A DNA stretch of 36,540 bases from a bacterium (GTDB lineage: Bacteria; Bacillota_I; Bacilli_A; Mycoplasmatales; Mycoplasmoidaceae), in the NCBI GenBank assembly GCA_017394375.1, contig JAFPYV010000028.1, positions 1-36,540 of the forward strand, read 5' to 3'. The notes under the pieces were generated by a model that searched no databases, was not told where the DNA came from, and saw only the letters and a list, made by a program, of their open reading frames with translations. Position 1 is the first letter of the stretch. Each line of letters starts with the position of its first letter. Made by a program: the position numbers and the translations under genes. This document shows, in pieces, positions 1 through 8,645 of this stretch.

Positions 1-67
1 CAACATGCCACGTCAAATGTTTAATTGAAAATCAAGCAATCAAATTTTTGATGAAATAAAAAAATAG
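1..67 (+). CDS. IS30-family transposase, C-terminal end only (partial)
   Basis: Frame 2 reads 21 codons to a TAG at 65-67, with one TGA as Trp. The peptide contains N-M-P-R-Q-M-F-N-W-K-S-S-N-Q-I-F. This resembles the end of IS30-family transposases, where an N-x-P-R-x-x-x-x-x-K-(S/T)-x-x-(E/Q)-x-F pattern closes the DDE domain. The rest of the gene lies left of the window, so the catalytic triad cannot be checked. A hairpin follows directly and overlaps the stop. The short length makes the family call tentative. Confidence 0.45.
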
Positions 68-90
68 GAGTAAAAATTCTCCTATTTCTT
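61..90. terminator. Hairpin after the transposase end
   Basis: Perfect 9-bp stem (62-70 with 79-87) and an 8-base loop, flanked by A-rich and T-rich sequence on both sides. It overlaps the TAG of the preceding frame and could stop transcription out of the element. Confidence 0.55.
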
Positions 91-107
91 GTATAATTTT
101 CTCGAAA

Positions 108-137
108 TACAAGTGTTGCACTTGAACTTGCAATTCG
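108..137. repeat. Possible right terminal repeat of the IS30-like element
   Basis: The segment carries nested partial palindromes: CAAGTG/CACTTG around a TTG, and TTGCA/TGCAA around CTTGAACT. Its position, about 40-70 bases after the transposase stop, is where an IS30-type inverted repeat would lie. The left end is outside the window, so no match or target duplication can be tested. Confidence 0.25.
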
Positions 138-139
138 GG

Positions 140-172
140 AATACTTATGGTTTAATCCGTAAGTATTTTTTT
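140..172 (+). terminator. Plus-strand terminator
   Basis: An 11-bp stem (140-150 with 157-167, one G-T pair), a 6-base loop and a run of T. The T run is on the plus side only. It would end transcription entering from the left edge, in front of the oppositely oriented tRNA-Leu. Confidence 0.6.
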
Positions 173-175
173 ATA

Positions 176-261
176 TGGTGCTCAGAAAGGGACTTGAACC
201 CTTATGAAGTTTCCCTCGGAAGATTTTGAGTCTTCTACGTCTGCCATTCCGCCATCTGAGC
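176..261 (-). tRNA. tRNA-Leu (anticodon CAA)
   Basis: The cloverleaf reads on the minus strand: acceptor GCTCAGA paired with TCTGAGC, D-arm GCGG, anticodon loop CTCAAAA giving CAA, a long variable arm typical of tRNA-Leu, T-loop TTCAAGT, and an encoded CCA. A weak minus-strand -10 (TATAAT at 280-285) lies just upstream. Reads the UUG codon. Confidence 0.95.
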
Positions 262-325
262 AGTTATAACATAATCTAAATTATATAAATTTTTAAATTA
301 GATTATGCAACTTTTTAAATTATAT

Positions 326-352
326 AAAAAAGATTGCAAAGGCAATCTTTTT
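326..352 (-). terminator. Terminator downstream of tRNA-fMet
   Basis: A 9-bp perfect stem (329-337 with 342-350) and 4-base loop directly after the tRNA-Met CCA end, with a T run on the minus strand. It suggests that tRNA-Met and tRNA-Leu are separate transcripts. Confidence 0.65.
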
Positions 353-355
353 CTT

Positions 356-430
356 TGGTTGCGGGGGCCGGACTTGAACCAGCGACCTCCAGGTTATGAG
401 CCTGACGAGCTACCACTGCTCTACCCCGCG
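356..430 (-). tRNA. Initiator tRNA-fMet (anticodon CAT)
   Basis: Anticodon loop CTCATAA. Two initiator hallmarks are visible: C1 faces A72, so the acceptor top is unpaired (CGCGGGG against CCCCGCA), and the D-stem has an A11:U24 pair. CCA is encoded. The anticodon stem is TCAGG/CCTGG, so the usual three G-C pairs next to the loop are A-U, G-C, G-C: the 29:41 pair is not G-C. This variant triad is known from some mycoplasmas. Confidence 0.93.
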
Positions 431-442
431 ATGTATATATTT

Positions 443-472
443 ATTATATAGTAAATAATTAATCATTGTACA
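443..472 (-). promoter_or_regulatory. Probable promoter of tRNA-fMet
   Basis: On the minus strand a perfect -10 TATAAT lies at 448-443, 12 bases upstream of the tRNA. A TGTACA -35-like hexamer sits at 472-467, 18 bases further upstream. The -35 is weak, as is common in mollicutes. Confidence 0.45.
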
Positions 473-479
473 TTTTTAT

Positions 480-518
480 AAAAAAAGGTGCAAATGAAAT
501 TAATCATTTACACTTTTT
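480..518 (-). terminator. Terminator overlapping the mtaB stop
   Basis: A 12-bp imperfect stem (486-497 with 504-515) with an A run on the plus side, i.e. a T run for minus-strand RNA. The mtaB stop codon (508-510) lies inside the stem. Confidence 0.6.
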
Positions 519-1839
519 TAACTAATTTTCCAATGCATTCATTGTTAAGAATACCAATAATATGCACTAAATATTTTTGTCTAAATAAATTTTTTTCAGT
601 ATTCACGTTACATTTAAAGTAATAATCACAGTGTCCAGTTTGAATATGTGGGTCATTAGGATGTTCAAATAATACTTCTAAATCCTGGTTGATAAATTGC
701 TTTAAATAAGCATATTGGAGTTCATCACTTAATTTCATTAAGCGATTAACACGATCTTTTTTAATGGTGCCATTCAAATCAGTTAAATGACTAGCATAAG
801 TCATTGATCGACGGGAATAAGGAAAAACGTGAATCTTGCTAAAACCAACTTGTTTACATACACTGATTGTTTGTAAAAAATCATCTTCAGTTTCAGTAGG
901 ATAACCAACAATAACGTCGGTAGTAAAAGCAGTTTTAGGTGATAATTTTTTAATCTTATTTACTAATTGTAAATATTGCTTACTGTTATAAGTACGCCGC
1001 ATATCTTTAAGAACTTTATCACTACCAGATTGCAAACATAAATGCCAATGTTGGCAAAAACGAGTGGGATTGGAAGCAATTAATTTAATAATATCATCAG
1101 AAATTTGAAATGGTTCCACACTCGAAATTCTTACTTTGAATTGTTGCGGTAATTCATTTATTAATTTAAGCAAGTGATAAAAATCAACTTCGCCATCTTT
1201 ATAACCAGCAGTATTAACCCCAGTTAAAACAATTTCTTGATATCCATTTTTAACTAAATCACTAATTTCTGATAACACGATATGCACCGGTTTAGCTCGT
1301 TGCTTGCCACGAGCAAAAGGAATAATACAATAAGTGCACATCATATTACATCCATCTTGGATTTTCACAAATGCTCTAGTTTGATTATTTTGCTGTAAAT
1401 TATGGACATATTCAAATGATTTAGAATTTAAAAGCATGTTGTGATTTAAATTCAACTTAGCATGATCTTTTAAGTATTGCAAAATAAAATTAGCGGTGTG
1501 TAATTTTTGGTCATTGCCAACTACAATGCTAATATGCGGATTTTTAGCTAAATATTCTTTACCTAAAGTGGTATAACATCCAGTTACGACAATTATTGCA
1601 TCAGGATTTAAATTAATTGCTCGTTGAATCATGTTTCTGGATTTTAAATCAGCATTATTGGTAACACTGCAAGTGTTAATAATATAAATATCAGCCTTAT
1701 TGGTAAATGGCACTTCTAAAAAACCATTGGCAAACATATCACCTGCAATTACTTGCGATTCATAAGTGTTAACTTTGCAGCCAAGGGTTTGAATGGCAAA
1801 AGTTAATAAATTACTTTTTTGTTCCATATTTTTTTGCAT
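508..1839 (-). CDS. mtaB: tRNA t6A37 methylthiotransferase MtaB
   Basis: 443 residues, normal length. MtaB converts t6A to ms2t6A at A37 of ANN-decoding tRNAs, using two iron-sulfur clusters and SAM. The N-terminal MTTase domain has three cluster cysteines: C21 in TLGCKVN, C57 in NTCSV and C88 in TGCY. The radical-SAM domain has CNMMCTYC (C164, C168, C171). A TRAM-like C-terminus follows from about residue 380. The MtaB rather than MiaB call rests on the N-terminal TLGCKVN pattern and overall resemblance. It is the last gene of the minus-strand block. Its first ATG lies 29 bases inside the upstream membrane gene; a second ATG at 1827 is an equally possible start, and neither has a clear Shine-Dalgarno site, so translation is probably coupled. 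TsaD, which helps make its t6A substrate, and MetK, which makes its SAM, are encoded at the right end. Confidence 0.93.
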   Translation of the reverse strand: MQKNMEQKSNLLTFAIQTLGCKVNTYESQVIAGDMFANGFLEVPFTNKADIYIINTCSVTNNADLKSRNMIQRAINLNPDAIIVVTGCYTTLGKEYLAKNPHISIVVGNDQKLHTANFILQYLKDHAKLNLNHNMLLNSKSFEYVHNLQQNNQTRAFVKIQDGCNMMCTYCIIPFARGKQRAKPVHIVLSEISDLVKNGYQEIVLTGVNTAGYKDGEVDFYHLLKLINELPQQFKVRISSVEPFQISDDIIKLIASNPTRFCQHWHLCLQSGSDKVLKDMRRTYNSKQYLQLVNKIKKLSPKTAFTTDVIVGYPTETEDDFLQTISVCKQVGFSKIHVFPYSRRSMTYASHLTDLNGTIKKDRVNRLMKLSDELQYAYLKQFINQDLEVLFEHPNDPHIQTGHCDYYFKCNVNTEKNLFRQKYLVHIIGILNNECIGKLVKKV

Positions 1840-2836
1840 TCGAAGATTTGCTGTTATTATTGGTTGATTTATTTAAATCAGATTGCGAATTATCTTCTTT
1901 ATAAAAGTTAGAATTCTTTTTTAATAATTGATCAATTTCAGCTTGTGTTAATGGTTTTTGCACTGAATTGGAAGTTTTAGGTTCTTCTTCATTTGAATTA
2001 TTAGTTGTTAGTTCTTGATTAGAATTACTTGTGTTAGAAGCTAATTTTTTATCATCATTAGTATTTGCTAAACTTTGATTCTTATCAACTAAAGAATTCT
2101 TATGCAATAATTCATCAATTTCTGCTTGTGATAATGCTTCTTTAGGTTTTTTATTATTTTGCTTACTATCAATTAAATCTTGATTTGCTTGCTTTTCTTC
2201 TTTGACTTTGTTTGCTTCTGCTTTAATTTTTTCTTTTAGGCTATCAATTTGGTTTTCTTCATATTCAGCAACTAACTTTTGTAAGTCAACTTCAATGTGA
2301 TAAATAATATAAGTATCAAGGGCACTTGCAACCATGGTAAATAAAATATCAAAAATAATTCCGCAAAGAATGGAATTATAAATTGGCAAACCATGTTGGC
2401 CTAAAAATGATAAACCTGTGCTACCTTTTTGACCCACTAAAGTAACAGTACAAATAAAACTAATAATAAAAGCACTTATGGTTAATGCTAATACTAAAAA
2501 ATATCACCTAAATCAATAAGATTGAACGTATTCTTTAATTTTCTTATAGTTAACATATCAGCGTCAGAAATAAATTGCATAACCAATAAATGCAATAATA
2601 GTGCAAACAATAACTGGTACGTAGTAAGTTGAAGTTTGATCATAAACAAGGTAATTAGTAGACAACAAAGCAATTAGCATGACTGCACTTGCAATAATAT
2701 ACAACCATACTAATTGGATTCTGCTTCTAAATTTGGATTTGCTACCTTGCATTTTAAGTAGGGAAGCAATTTCTTCTTTTTTATTATGATCTAATTCTTT
2801 AGTGTATTCTTGATGATGTGATTGTTTCATTCTCAT
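1811..2836 (-). CDS. Four-helix membrane protein with two FliM-like LSQAEIDELL motifs
   Basis: 341 residues once TGA is read as Trp (several TGA between about 2490 and 2566). Not a family I recognise. Basic, soluble N-terminus (1-40), then four hydrophobic segments at about 41-61, 70-91, 112-134 and 153-180. A long charged, Asn/Ser-rich, probably disordered cytoplasmic tail (181-341) follows. Its first part is coiled-coil-like. The tail carries two copies of one short motif, ALSQAEIDELL (234-244) and PLTQAEIDQLL (295-305), each followed by a lysine/Asn/Ser run. The motif resembles the N-terminal CheY-binding segment of FliM, although there is no sign of flagella here. The start overlaps the nusB stop as TAATG, which suggests translational coupling. 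The 3' end overlaps mtaB. Confidence 0.8.
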
Positions 2837-3327
2837 TAATTATCAGTTTTTTCATTTAATTGATGAACAACTAATAATTTATCTAAGATGGCATTAACAA
2901 ACCTATACGCATTCATACTATCATATTTTTTGCACGTAATAATTGTTTGATCAATAATTACTTTTTTATTAGTATGAAGTACATTAAATTCTGCTAAAGC
3001 ACATAAAAATAAAGCTTTTTCAATGTCATTAATGCGATCAAAAGTTCACCCTGGTTTTAAATATTTTGCAACTTCAACTGTATATGAATCATAATTTGAA
3101 ATTACATTTTCTAATAATGCTTTTTGATCAACTCCGTTTTCATTAGGGTTGATTAGTTCAGCATCTTGAATTAATTGTGATGCATCTTTATGCGTTTGTA
3201 AATAAGCATATACTAAGCGAAAGAAATTAACACGTTTCTTTCACATTGTATTATTTTTTGGTGCTTCTGGTCGATCAAGACTGACTGATGGTGTTAAATT
3301 AGGTTGACTATTTTCCTCGTGCGACAT
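2836..3327 (-). CDS. nusB: Transcription antitermination factor NusB
   Basis: 163 residues with two TGA read as Trp. NusB binds boxA RNA with NusE (S10) in the rRNA antitermination complex. Recognition rests on the C-terminal helices: V-I-I-D-Q-T-I-I, then Y-R-F-V-N-A-I-L-D-K-L, the family's typical ending. The helical core starts near residue 28 (W-K-K-R-V-N-F-F). The first 27 residues are polar, acidic and not conserved in the family. The start is uncertain: ATG at 3327 gives a 20-base overlap with efp, the in-frame ATG at 3336 gives 29, and an internal Met lies just before the core. No strong Shine-Dalgarno is visible. The efp-nusB order is known from other mollicutes. Confidence 0.87.
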
Positions 3328-3874
3328 AGTTGCCATTAATCGTGTCAACGATTACTTTGTCCCCAGTCTTAATGAATTGTGGAACACTAATTTCTCAACC
3401 AGTATCTAGTCAAGCTTTCTTTTGAACGTTTTGAACTGTATTACCTTGAACGGCGTCTTCAGCTTCCTTTACAACCATTGTTACTTGGTCAGGTAAAGTT
3501 ACGCCAAGTACTTCGTCTCCGTAATACATAATATTAACTTCTTGACCTTCGCTTAAGAAGTTTTTTTCTCATTCAAGTCTCTTTAGTGGAATACTTGTTT
3601 GATCATATGTTTCGTTATTCATGAATACAGCGTTATCATTATCAGAATATAAGTAATTCATGATTGCACGTGCAATTTCAGCTTGTTCTAGTTTTAAGCC
3701 AGTGAATACTTCAACAGTAATTGCACCAGTATGTAAGTTTTTAACTTTACATTTGACAATTCCTTCTCTCATTGCGGTTTTGTTAAATGAGTTATCTAAC
3801 ACTAAATAAATATCATTTTTAAAATGAATTGTGTGACCTGCTCGTAGGTCTTTTGCAGCGATAATGTTTCCCAT
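3308..3874 (-). CDS. efp: Elongation factor P
   Basis: 188 residues, the standard length, after reading three TGA as Trp. EF-P enters the ribosomal E site and relieves stalling at polyproline. Seen: the KOW-like N-domain (residues 1-65), then two OB domains; the D-x-V-x-V-D-T-x-x-G-x-Y-x-x-R ending is diagnostic. The loop that normally carries the modified Lys or Arg reads F-N-K-T-A-M-R-E-G; aligned by the following I-V-K-C-K-V-K-N strand, Met takes the modified position and Arg is next. A good Shine-Dalgarno GAGGAG precedes the ATG. The 3' end overlaps nusB. Confidence 0.95.
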
Positions 3875-3901
3875 TTTTTATCTCCTCAAATAAATATAAA
3901 T

Positions 3902-3907
3902 ATTATA
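3902..3907 (-). promoter_or_regulatory. Candidate -10 box of efp
   Basis: A perfect minus-strand TATAAT lies 27 bases before the efp ATG, in the 50-base gap after the hydrolase gene. No convincing -35 is present. It may let efp-nusB be transcribed apart from the hydrolase. Confidence 0.35.
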
Positions 3908-3924
3908 TATTACTATAAGTAATA

Positions 3925-4914
3925 TTAGTTTGGTGATGAAGTAGCTTGTTTAATACATGCTTCTTCAACTTTAGTTAATTCTTCTTTAATTTCACTTAAT
4001 TTGGTACTTGGCCTTGCATCAACGAGAATTTCAATTCCTTTTAGAATAAATTCATCCATATTAATGTCATAAATAAGTACATGGGTACCAATTTTTAAAT
4101 CATAATGCAAGATTTTATCTTGTTGATAGGATGCTAAAATTGCATCTAACTTATTTACTTTTTTATGATCCCGCAAGGGGTCTTGTTGACTACTAATATA
4201 AATTACTCTTGCAGTTGTTTTTCGCATAAACGATTTAGAAAGCATGGTATTTCAACCATGGTGATTTCCTAATCAAGCTGCGATAATATTGCGGTTATCA
4301 TTTAAGGTTTTTTGTTTAACCAATTTGGTAGCTAAAATTAACGTGCGATTATTTGTTAATTTTTCTACTGGACTTGGAGCATAGTCAAAAGTAGGTAAAT
4401 TAGTTATTCAAGTTCAAATTAAAGGAATTGCCATTTTTAATTGTTGACTTTTTGGTGTATCAGTTACATCAATAATTTTGCACGGAAGGTTCCAAATTAA
4501 AATGCCTTGCACATCCGTGTATTTATTACAATAAATCAAACTGACTGCTGCCCCAAATGATTCACCGATTAAATAAAAACGTTTAATGTTTAAATAATGT
4601 AAATCTTGTTTTAATGTTTGAATAAGTAAATACAAATCATTGACTGCTTGGGATACATGCACAGAAGGTGCATTGTTATTTTTTCCGCACGCCCTAGCAT
4701 CATACCCAATGATGTGAGCATTAGTCAAGTGCCTTCGTAAAAAATGTAATGAATCTTTTGAACCATTTAACCCATGCAAATAAATTACAACTGCATCAAC
4801 ATTTGGATTAGTAGCTGGTAAAAAAATGCACGGCACAGGATGAGCAAAGCCGGTGATTGTTACATCAAATTCAGTTTTAGGTTCTGAAAGAAGAATTTTT
4901 TTATTAATTGCCAT
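3925..4914 (-). CDS. Alpha/beta-hydrolase (esterase/lysophospholipase-like)
   Basis: 329 residues with TGA as Trp across 4246-4413. Serine hydrolase; substrate not predictable, but probably a lipid or small ester as in other mollicute paralogs. Seen: oxyanion-loop region Y-L-H-G-L-N-G (45-51), then nucleophile elbow G-E-S-F-G (117-121, Ser119). A strand ending in S-S-Q-Q-D gives a plausible acid (Asp245), and G-T-H (His278) a plausible catalytic histidine. Thus the triad order is that of the superfamily. No signal peptide. I chose the ATG at 4914 (M-A-I-N-K-K) over the upstream one at 4968, because the extra N-terminus is a poorly conserved hydrophobic run with no ribosome site. Confidence 0.82.
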
Positions 4915-4980
4915 GATTAAATTAAAGTAAAAAATAATTTTAGTTTTATTAATTTTAATCCAAATCAACGATAAGGAATA

Positions 4981-5009
4981 AAAAAATAAAGATACTTACG
5001 TATCTTTAT
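4981..5009 (-). terminator. Terminator of the repeat-protein gene
   Basis: A 10-bp perfect stem (4986-4995 with 5000-5009), TTAC loop, and a T run on the minus strand, 23 bases after the stop at 5033. It separates the repeat-protein block from the housekeeping block. Confidence 0.75.
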
Positions 5010-5032
5010 CTCCTACTTAATTTGTTAACTAA

Positions 5033-8000
5033 TTATTTCTTTTTTGAAGCATCGACATCTACTTTGGTAGTTTTTGAAACTTTAGCTGTTTTTACAACTT
5101 TGGCTTTTGGTTGTTTAGTTTTTAGATTCTTTGGCTTTTGTTCAACTTTGCCTAATTGCTTTTTATCAAGACCATAACGGTTGACCATGTGTTCAGAAGA
5201 CATTGGTCTATTTCCATTGTACAACGTAATGTAAGGTTTATAAACCTTTTGGTTTTTTTCTTCTTCACTATCATCATCATCTAATTCATCGAACGCATCT
5301 TCTACTTCTTCAACAGGAGCTTTTGCTTCGACTTCTTTATTGTGATCAATAATGATTGGTTCTTGAACTAATGGAGGTAGCTCTTCTTTCTTTGGTTCAG
5401 GCTTGATTTCAGTTTTCTTTTCAATTTTAACTTCAGGATGAGATTCCAATAATCTTGCTTTTTGAGCTCGTTCTTTTACACCTTCCATTTGCGGAATAGC
5501 TGGAGCAGTTTGCTGAATGGTAAAGTTAGTTGTTTTTTCAGGAGTTATTTCTTGTTTAACTTGATGACTAACACTGATTGGTTCCCCATAGTTAACGTTA
5601 ATTGTTAAGCTAATTGGTCCCATATTATCAGTACCACTTTGGGTTGGAATTTGTACTTGTTGTTGAATTGGTTCTTTGCTAGTTGGAGTTACTTCAATAA
5701 TTTGGGGATTAGATGCAGGTACTACGAATTGTTTTGAAGGTTCAACAAGTTTTATGTCCACTGGTTGTGGTGTTGTTGGTTGACTTGGCTTTACATCAAT
5801 TGATGTAGGTTCAGTATTTTCTATTTGTTTACTGTTTTTTGTTTCTAATGAAGAAGTAAACTTTATATCAACTACAACTGGGGTTGTCATTGCTGGTTGG
5901 TCTTCTACTTGCTTTGGTTGCGATTCAACAATTGGCTTTTTATCTAGTTCTATTTTTATATCAATTGGTAATGGCACTTTTGAATTATCAGCAGGAACTT
6001 TAATGCATTTACCAGTAACTGGTTTACCAATTAAATCACTGTCTTTTTGGAAGGTCTTAGCAAGTTCACTTGCATCCACTGGTTTAATGGATTGTTCTTG
6101 TTCAGCAATTGCCCGTGCTGGTTGGTCTTTTCAGTGTTTTTCTTCTACGCTTTTTTGGGTATTAGATGTTGTTGATTCTTTGTTTTTAGAAGTAGTAGTA
6201 TTTGTTTCTAATTGAAATGGTTCTTTTTCAACAATTACTTCTTTAGTAATTTCAACTGGTTCATCTTTAATAATTTCGATCGGTTTATCAATAAAAACTG
6301 GTTTATCAACAAATACAGGAACGTTAACTTCTTTGACTACTTCGTAAGGCTTGTTAATTTCAACTGGAATGTAAATTTTCTTTTCCACTGGAACCATTAC
6401 TTCTTTTTCAACAACAACAGTCTTAATTAATGGATCGTCAATTAATTCATCACGGTTTGGAACCAAGTTGATGATATCAGGATAGCATAATGAAACCATT
6501 TGACTTTGGGCTTTAATTTCATTCTTAGCAATTACATTACTTGCAACATTGTATAAGTCAATTTGAACCGGATACATTTCTTGAACTGAATTAGCAAAGA
6601 AAGAAACTCTTTGTTGTTTCAACATGTTCAATACAAATGGATCAATCATGTGATCAGAAGGAACTACATCCATAATTTCTGGATAAGTTGGCTGACTTGT
6701 TTCTTTGCTTACAACTGATTCACTAGGAATAATAAATTGAATATCAATAATTTGTGGTTCAGTTAGTTGTAATTTTTCATTTTCAGTTGAATCATGATTA
6801 GGAATTTCAAAGTTAATGTCCATAATTTGAGGTTCGCTTAGTTGTGGTTTAGCTGGAACAACTTCTTTAGTTGGAACATCAAATTCAACTCTTAAAATTT
6901 CTGGATAAGTTGGCTGACTTGTTTCTTTGCTTACAACTGATTCACTAGGAATAGTAAATTCGATATCAATAATTTGTGGTTCAGTTGGTTGTAATTTTTC
7001 ATTTTCAGTTGAATCATGATTAGGAATTTCAAAGCCAATATCCATGATTTGAGGTTCAGTTAATTGTGGTTTAACTGCAACAACATCTTGCGTTGGAACC
7101 GTAAAATCAACCGATAAAATTTCTGGATAAGTTGCAACAAAATTATTGCTATTTTTTGCTTCTAGTTCCTTCACATATTTCTTAGCAAAATCTAAAACAA
7201 ATGGGTCACTTACTTCACAAGCAGGATTTAATTGAATTGTTAAAGGATAAGATGGTTTAAAAATTGTTTTTTCGAATTCATGTTCATTAAATTCAATCAA
7301 AATATCGCTTGGTTCACTAACTAAAACGGGAGCTTGACCAACCTGCAAGTTACTTAAATCAAGTAATTGAGGATAAGTTTCATTAACTTCAGCCATTTGA
7401 CTTGCAAGAATATCATCAACAAGATCTCAAACCAATGGGTCATTGATGCAATCACTTGGTTTGACATCAATTTGCATTGGATAAGATTCAACTTTAATTG
7501 TACTAGTAGTTGGAACTTGTGGTTTGTTGTATGAAATATCAAGAACTTCAGGATATGTTTTAAGTGCTTCTTCACCAACTTCTTGACTTGCTAGTACGTC
7601 ATCAATGACATCCAAAATGAATGGATCAGTAATACATTCACTTGGTTTGACATCAATGATGTGCGGATATAAATCCGATTGAATGTTGCTAGAAGTAGCA
7701 ACCACTGGCTTTGCAAAAGCAACATCAAGAATTGCAGGATATGTTTTTAGGATTTCTTCATCTTCTTGGCTTGCTAGTACGTCATCAACTACATCCAAAA
7801 TGAATGGATCAGTAATGCATTCACTTGGTTTGACATCAATAATTGCTGGATAAACATCAGATTTTAAAATGCTATTAACATCAACAATTGGCTTGCTGAA
7901 AGCAATGTCAAGAATTTGTGGATAATGATACATTCTAACATCGAGTTTATTTAACTTGCCAAGACGATCTGTAAATAAGTCAGATTGATCACGAGAAGAA

Positions 8001-8554
8001 CCTGTCTTTTTTCAACTAACTTGAATAAAGTTTTCAATAGCTGGTTCCACCAAAATGGTGTCAGGATAGCTAACAAGAGTAGTATATGCAAAATCAACAT
8101 CAACTGGTTTTGGAGTTGCGATGTATTGCGGAATTGCCACTCTTTCAAATTCCTTGCGTGGTTTCTTGGTTGCATTCGCATTCATTTGCTTTCAATCAAG
8201 AGAATTGGTAGCTGGTTCTGCAGTTGGCACAATAATATTGTGATAAACCACAGCATCTTTTTGGACATAAACTGGATTAATAAATGGAAAATATTTATCC
8301 AAGAACGAATTAATCGTGTTTACTTTTTCGTTAGTTAGATAAGTATTTCCATCTTTTTTTATAAAATTGTTTGAAACGTGATAATCTGCTTCCCAAATGG
8401 AATCAGGTTTTACTTTATTATCTACAACGTATACAACGTTTCATGTACCGTTAATATTGATTGGATTCTTCCGAAAATTTTTAAACAAAAGTGGTTCTTC
8501 AAAGTAGTCATACTTTGCATCCGTTTTTTTCTTAGAATCTTTATTATCTTCCAT
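5033..8554 (-). CDS. Large cytoplasmic repeat protein (YP-x-I-x-D-V repeats), putative scaffold/cytoskeletal
   Basis: 1,173 residues once TGA is read as Trp. Not a family I recognise. No signal peptide or membrane segment, so probably cytoplasmic. Layout: an aromatic N-terminal region (1-200); three to four copies of a roughly 62-residue repeat from 209 (T-Y-P-x-I-L-D-V, then I-I-D-V-K-P-S-E-C-I-T-D-P); a second array of 74-residue repeats (475-548, 549-622, partial from 623), each made of about three 24-residue P-x-I-x-D-I-x-F units; a V-P-V/E-K-rich stretch (713-780); a Pro/Gln-rich linker; a strongly acidic patch (1081-1100); and a lysine-rich tail (1130-1173). Acidic-proline-repeat layouts occur in mycoplasma cytoskeletal proteins, but I see no EAGR box. 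Shine-Dalgarno AAGGTAG precedes the ATG. It lies downstream of a helicase and a 147-residue protein. Confidence 0.85.
6674..7132 (-). repeat. Tandem 222-bp coding repeats, nearly identical
   Basis: Two adjacent 222-bp units (7132-6911 and 6910-6689) encode the 74-residue repeats. About 180 bp of each (near 6674-6853 and 6896-7075) differ at only a few positions, and the partial third unit continues the match at its start. Conservation at DNA level suggests a recent duplication or ongoing homogenisation. Confidence 0.85.
7376..7930 (-). repeat. Older ~186-bp coding repeats
   Basis: Starts of the repeated T-Y-P (or H-Y-P) units fall at residues about 209, 271, 333 and 393, a period of 60-62 residues. 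Each of the first three contains an I-D-V-K-P-S-(E/D)-C-I-(T/N)-D-P block. The fourth is degenerate. DNA divergence is greater than in the 222-bp array. Confidence 0.8.
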
Positions 8555-8621
8555 GATGCTACCTTATATTTTTATATTTAATATAAAAGAGTATATATGT
8601 ATATTTTAGACTAAAACTGTA

Positions 8622-8641
8622 GCAATTTATATAAGAATTGC
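8622..8641 (-). terminator. Weak hairpin after the 147-residue gene
   Basis: A 6-bp stem GCAATT/AATTGC with an 8-base loop lies just after the stop at 8646, with a short T run (TTTT) several bases later on the minus strand. Too weak to be sure; the repeat-protein gene may be co-transcribed with the helicase. Confidence 0.25.
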
Positions 8642-8645
8642 GGTT

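Noticed and set aside
6003..6430. Plus-strand reading frames opposite the repeat protein, and similar ones near 7985-8581
   Set aside because: They are antisense shadows of the repetitive gene, Phe/Asn/Trp-rich, with no ribosome site.
6674..7132. Regular repeats, considered as a CRISPR array
   Set aside because: The units are 222 bp, contiguous, in frame and encode protein; there are no short repeats with unique spacers and no cas genes.
5033..8554. Assigning the repeat protein to the EAGR-box terminal-organelle family
   Set aside because: No Trp/Gly-rich EAGR segment could be found.
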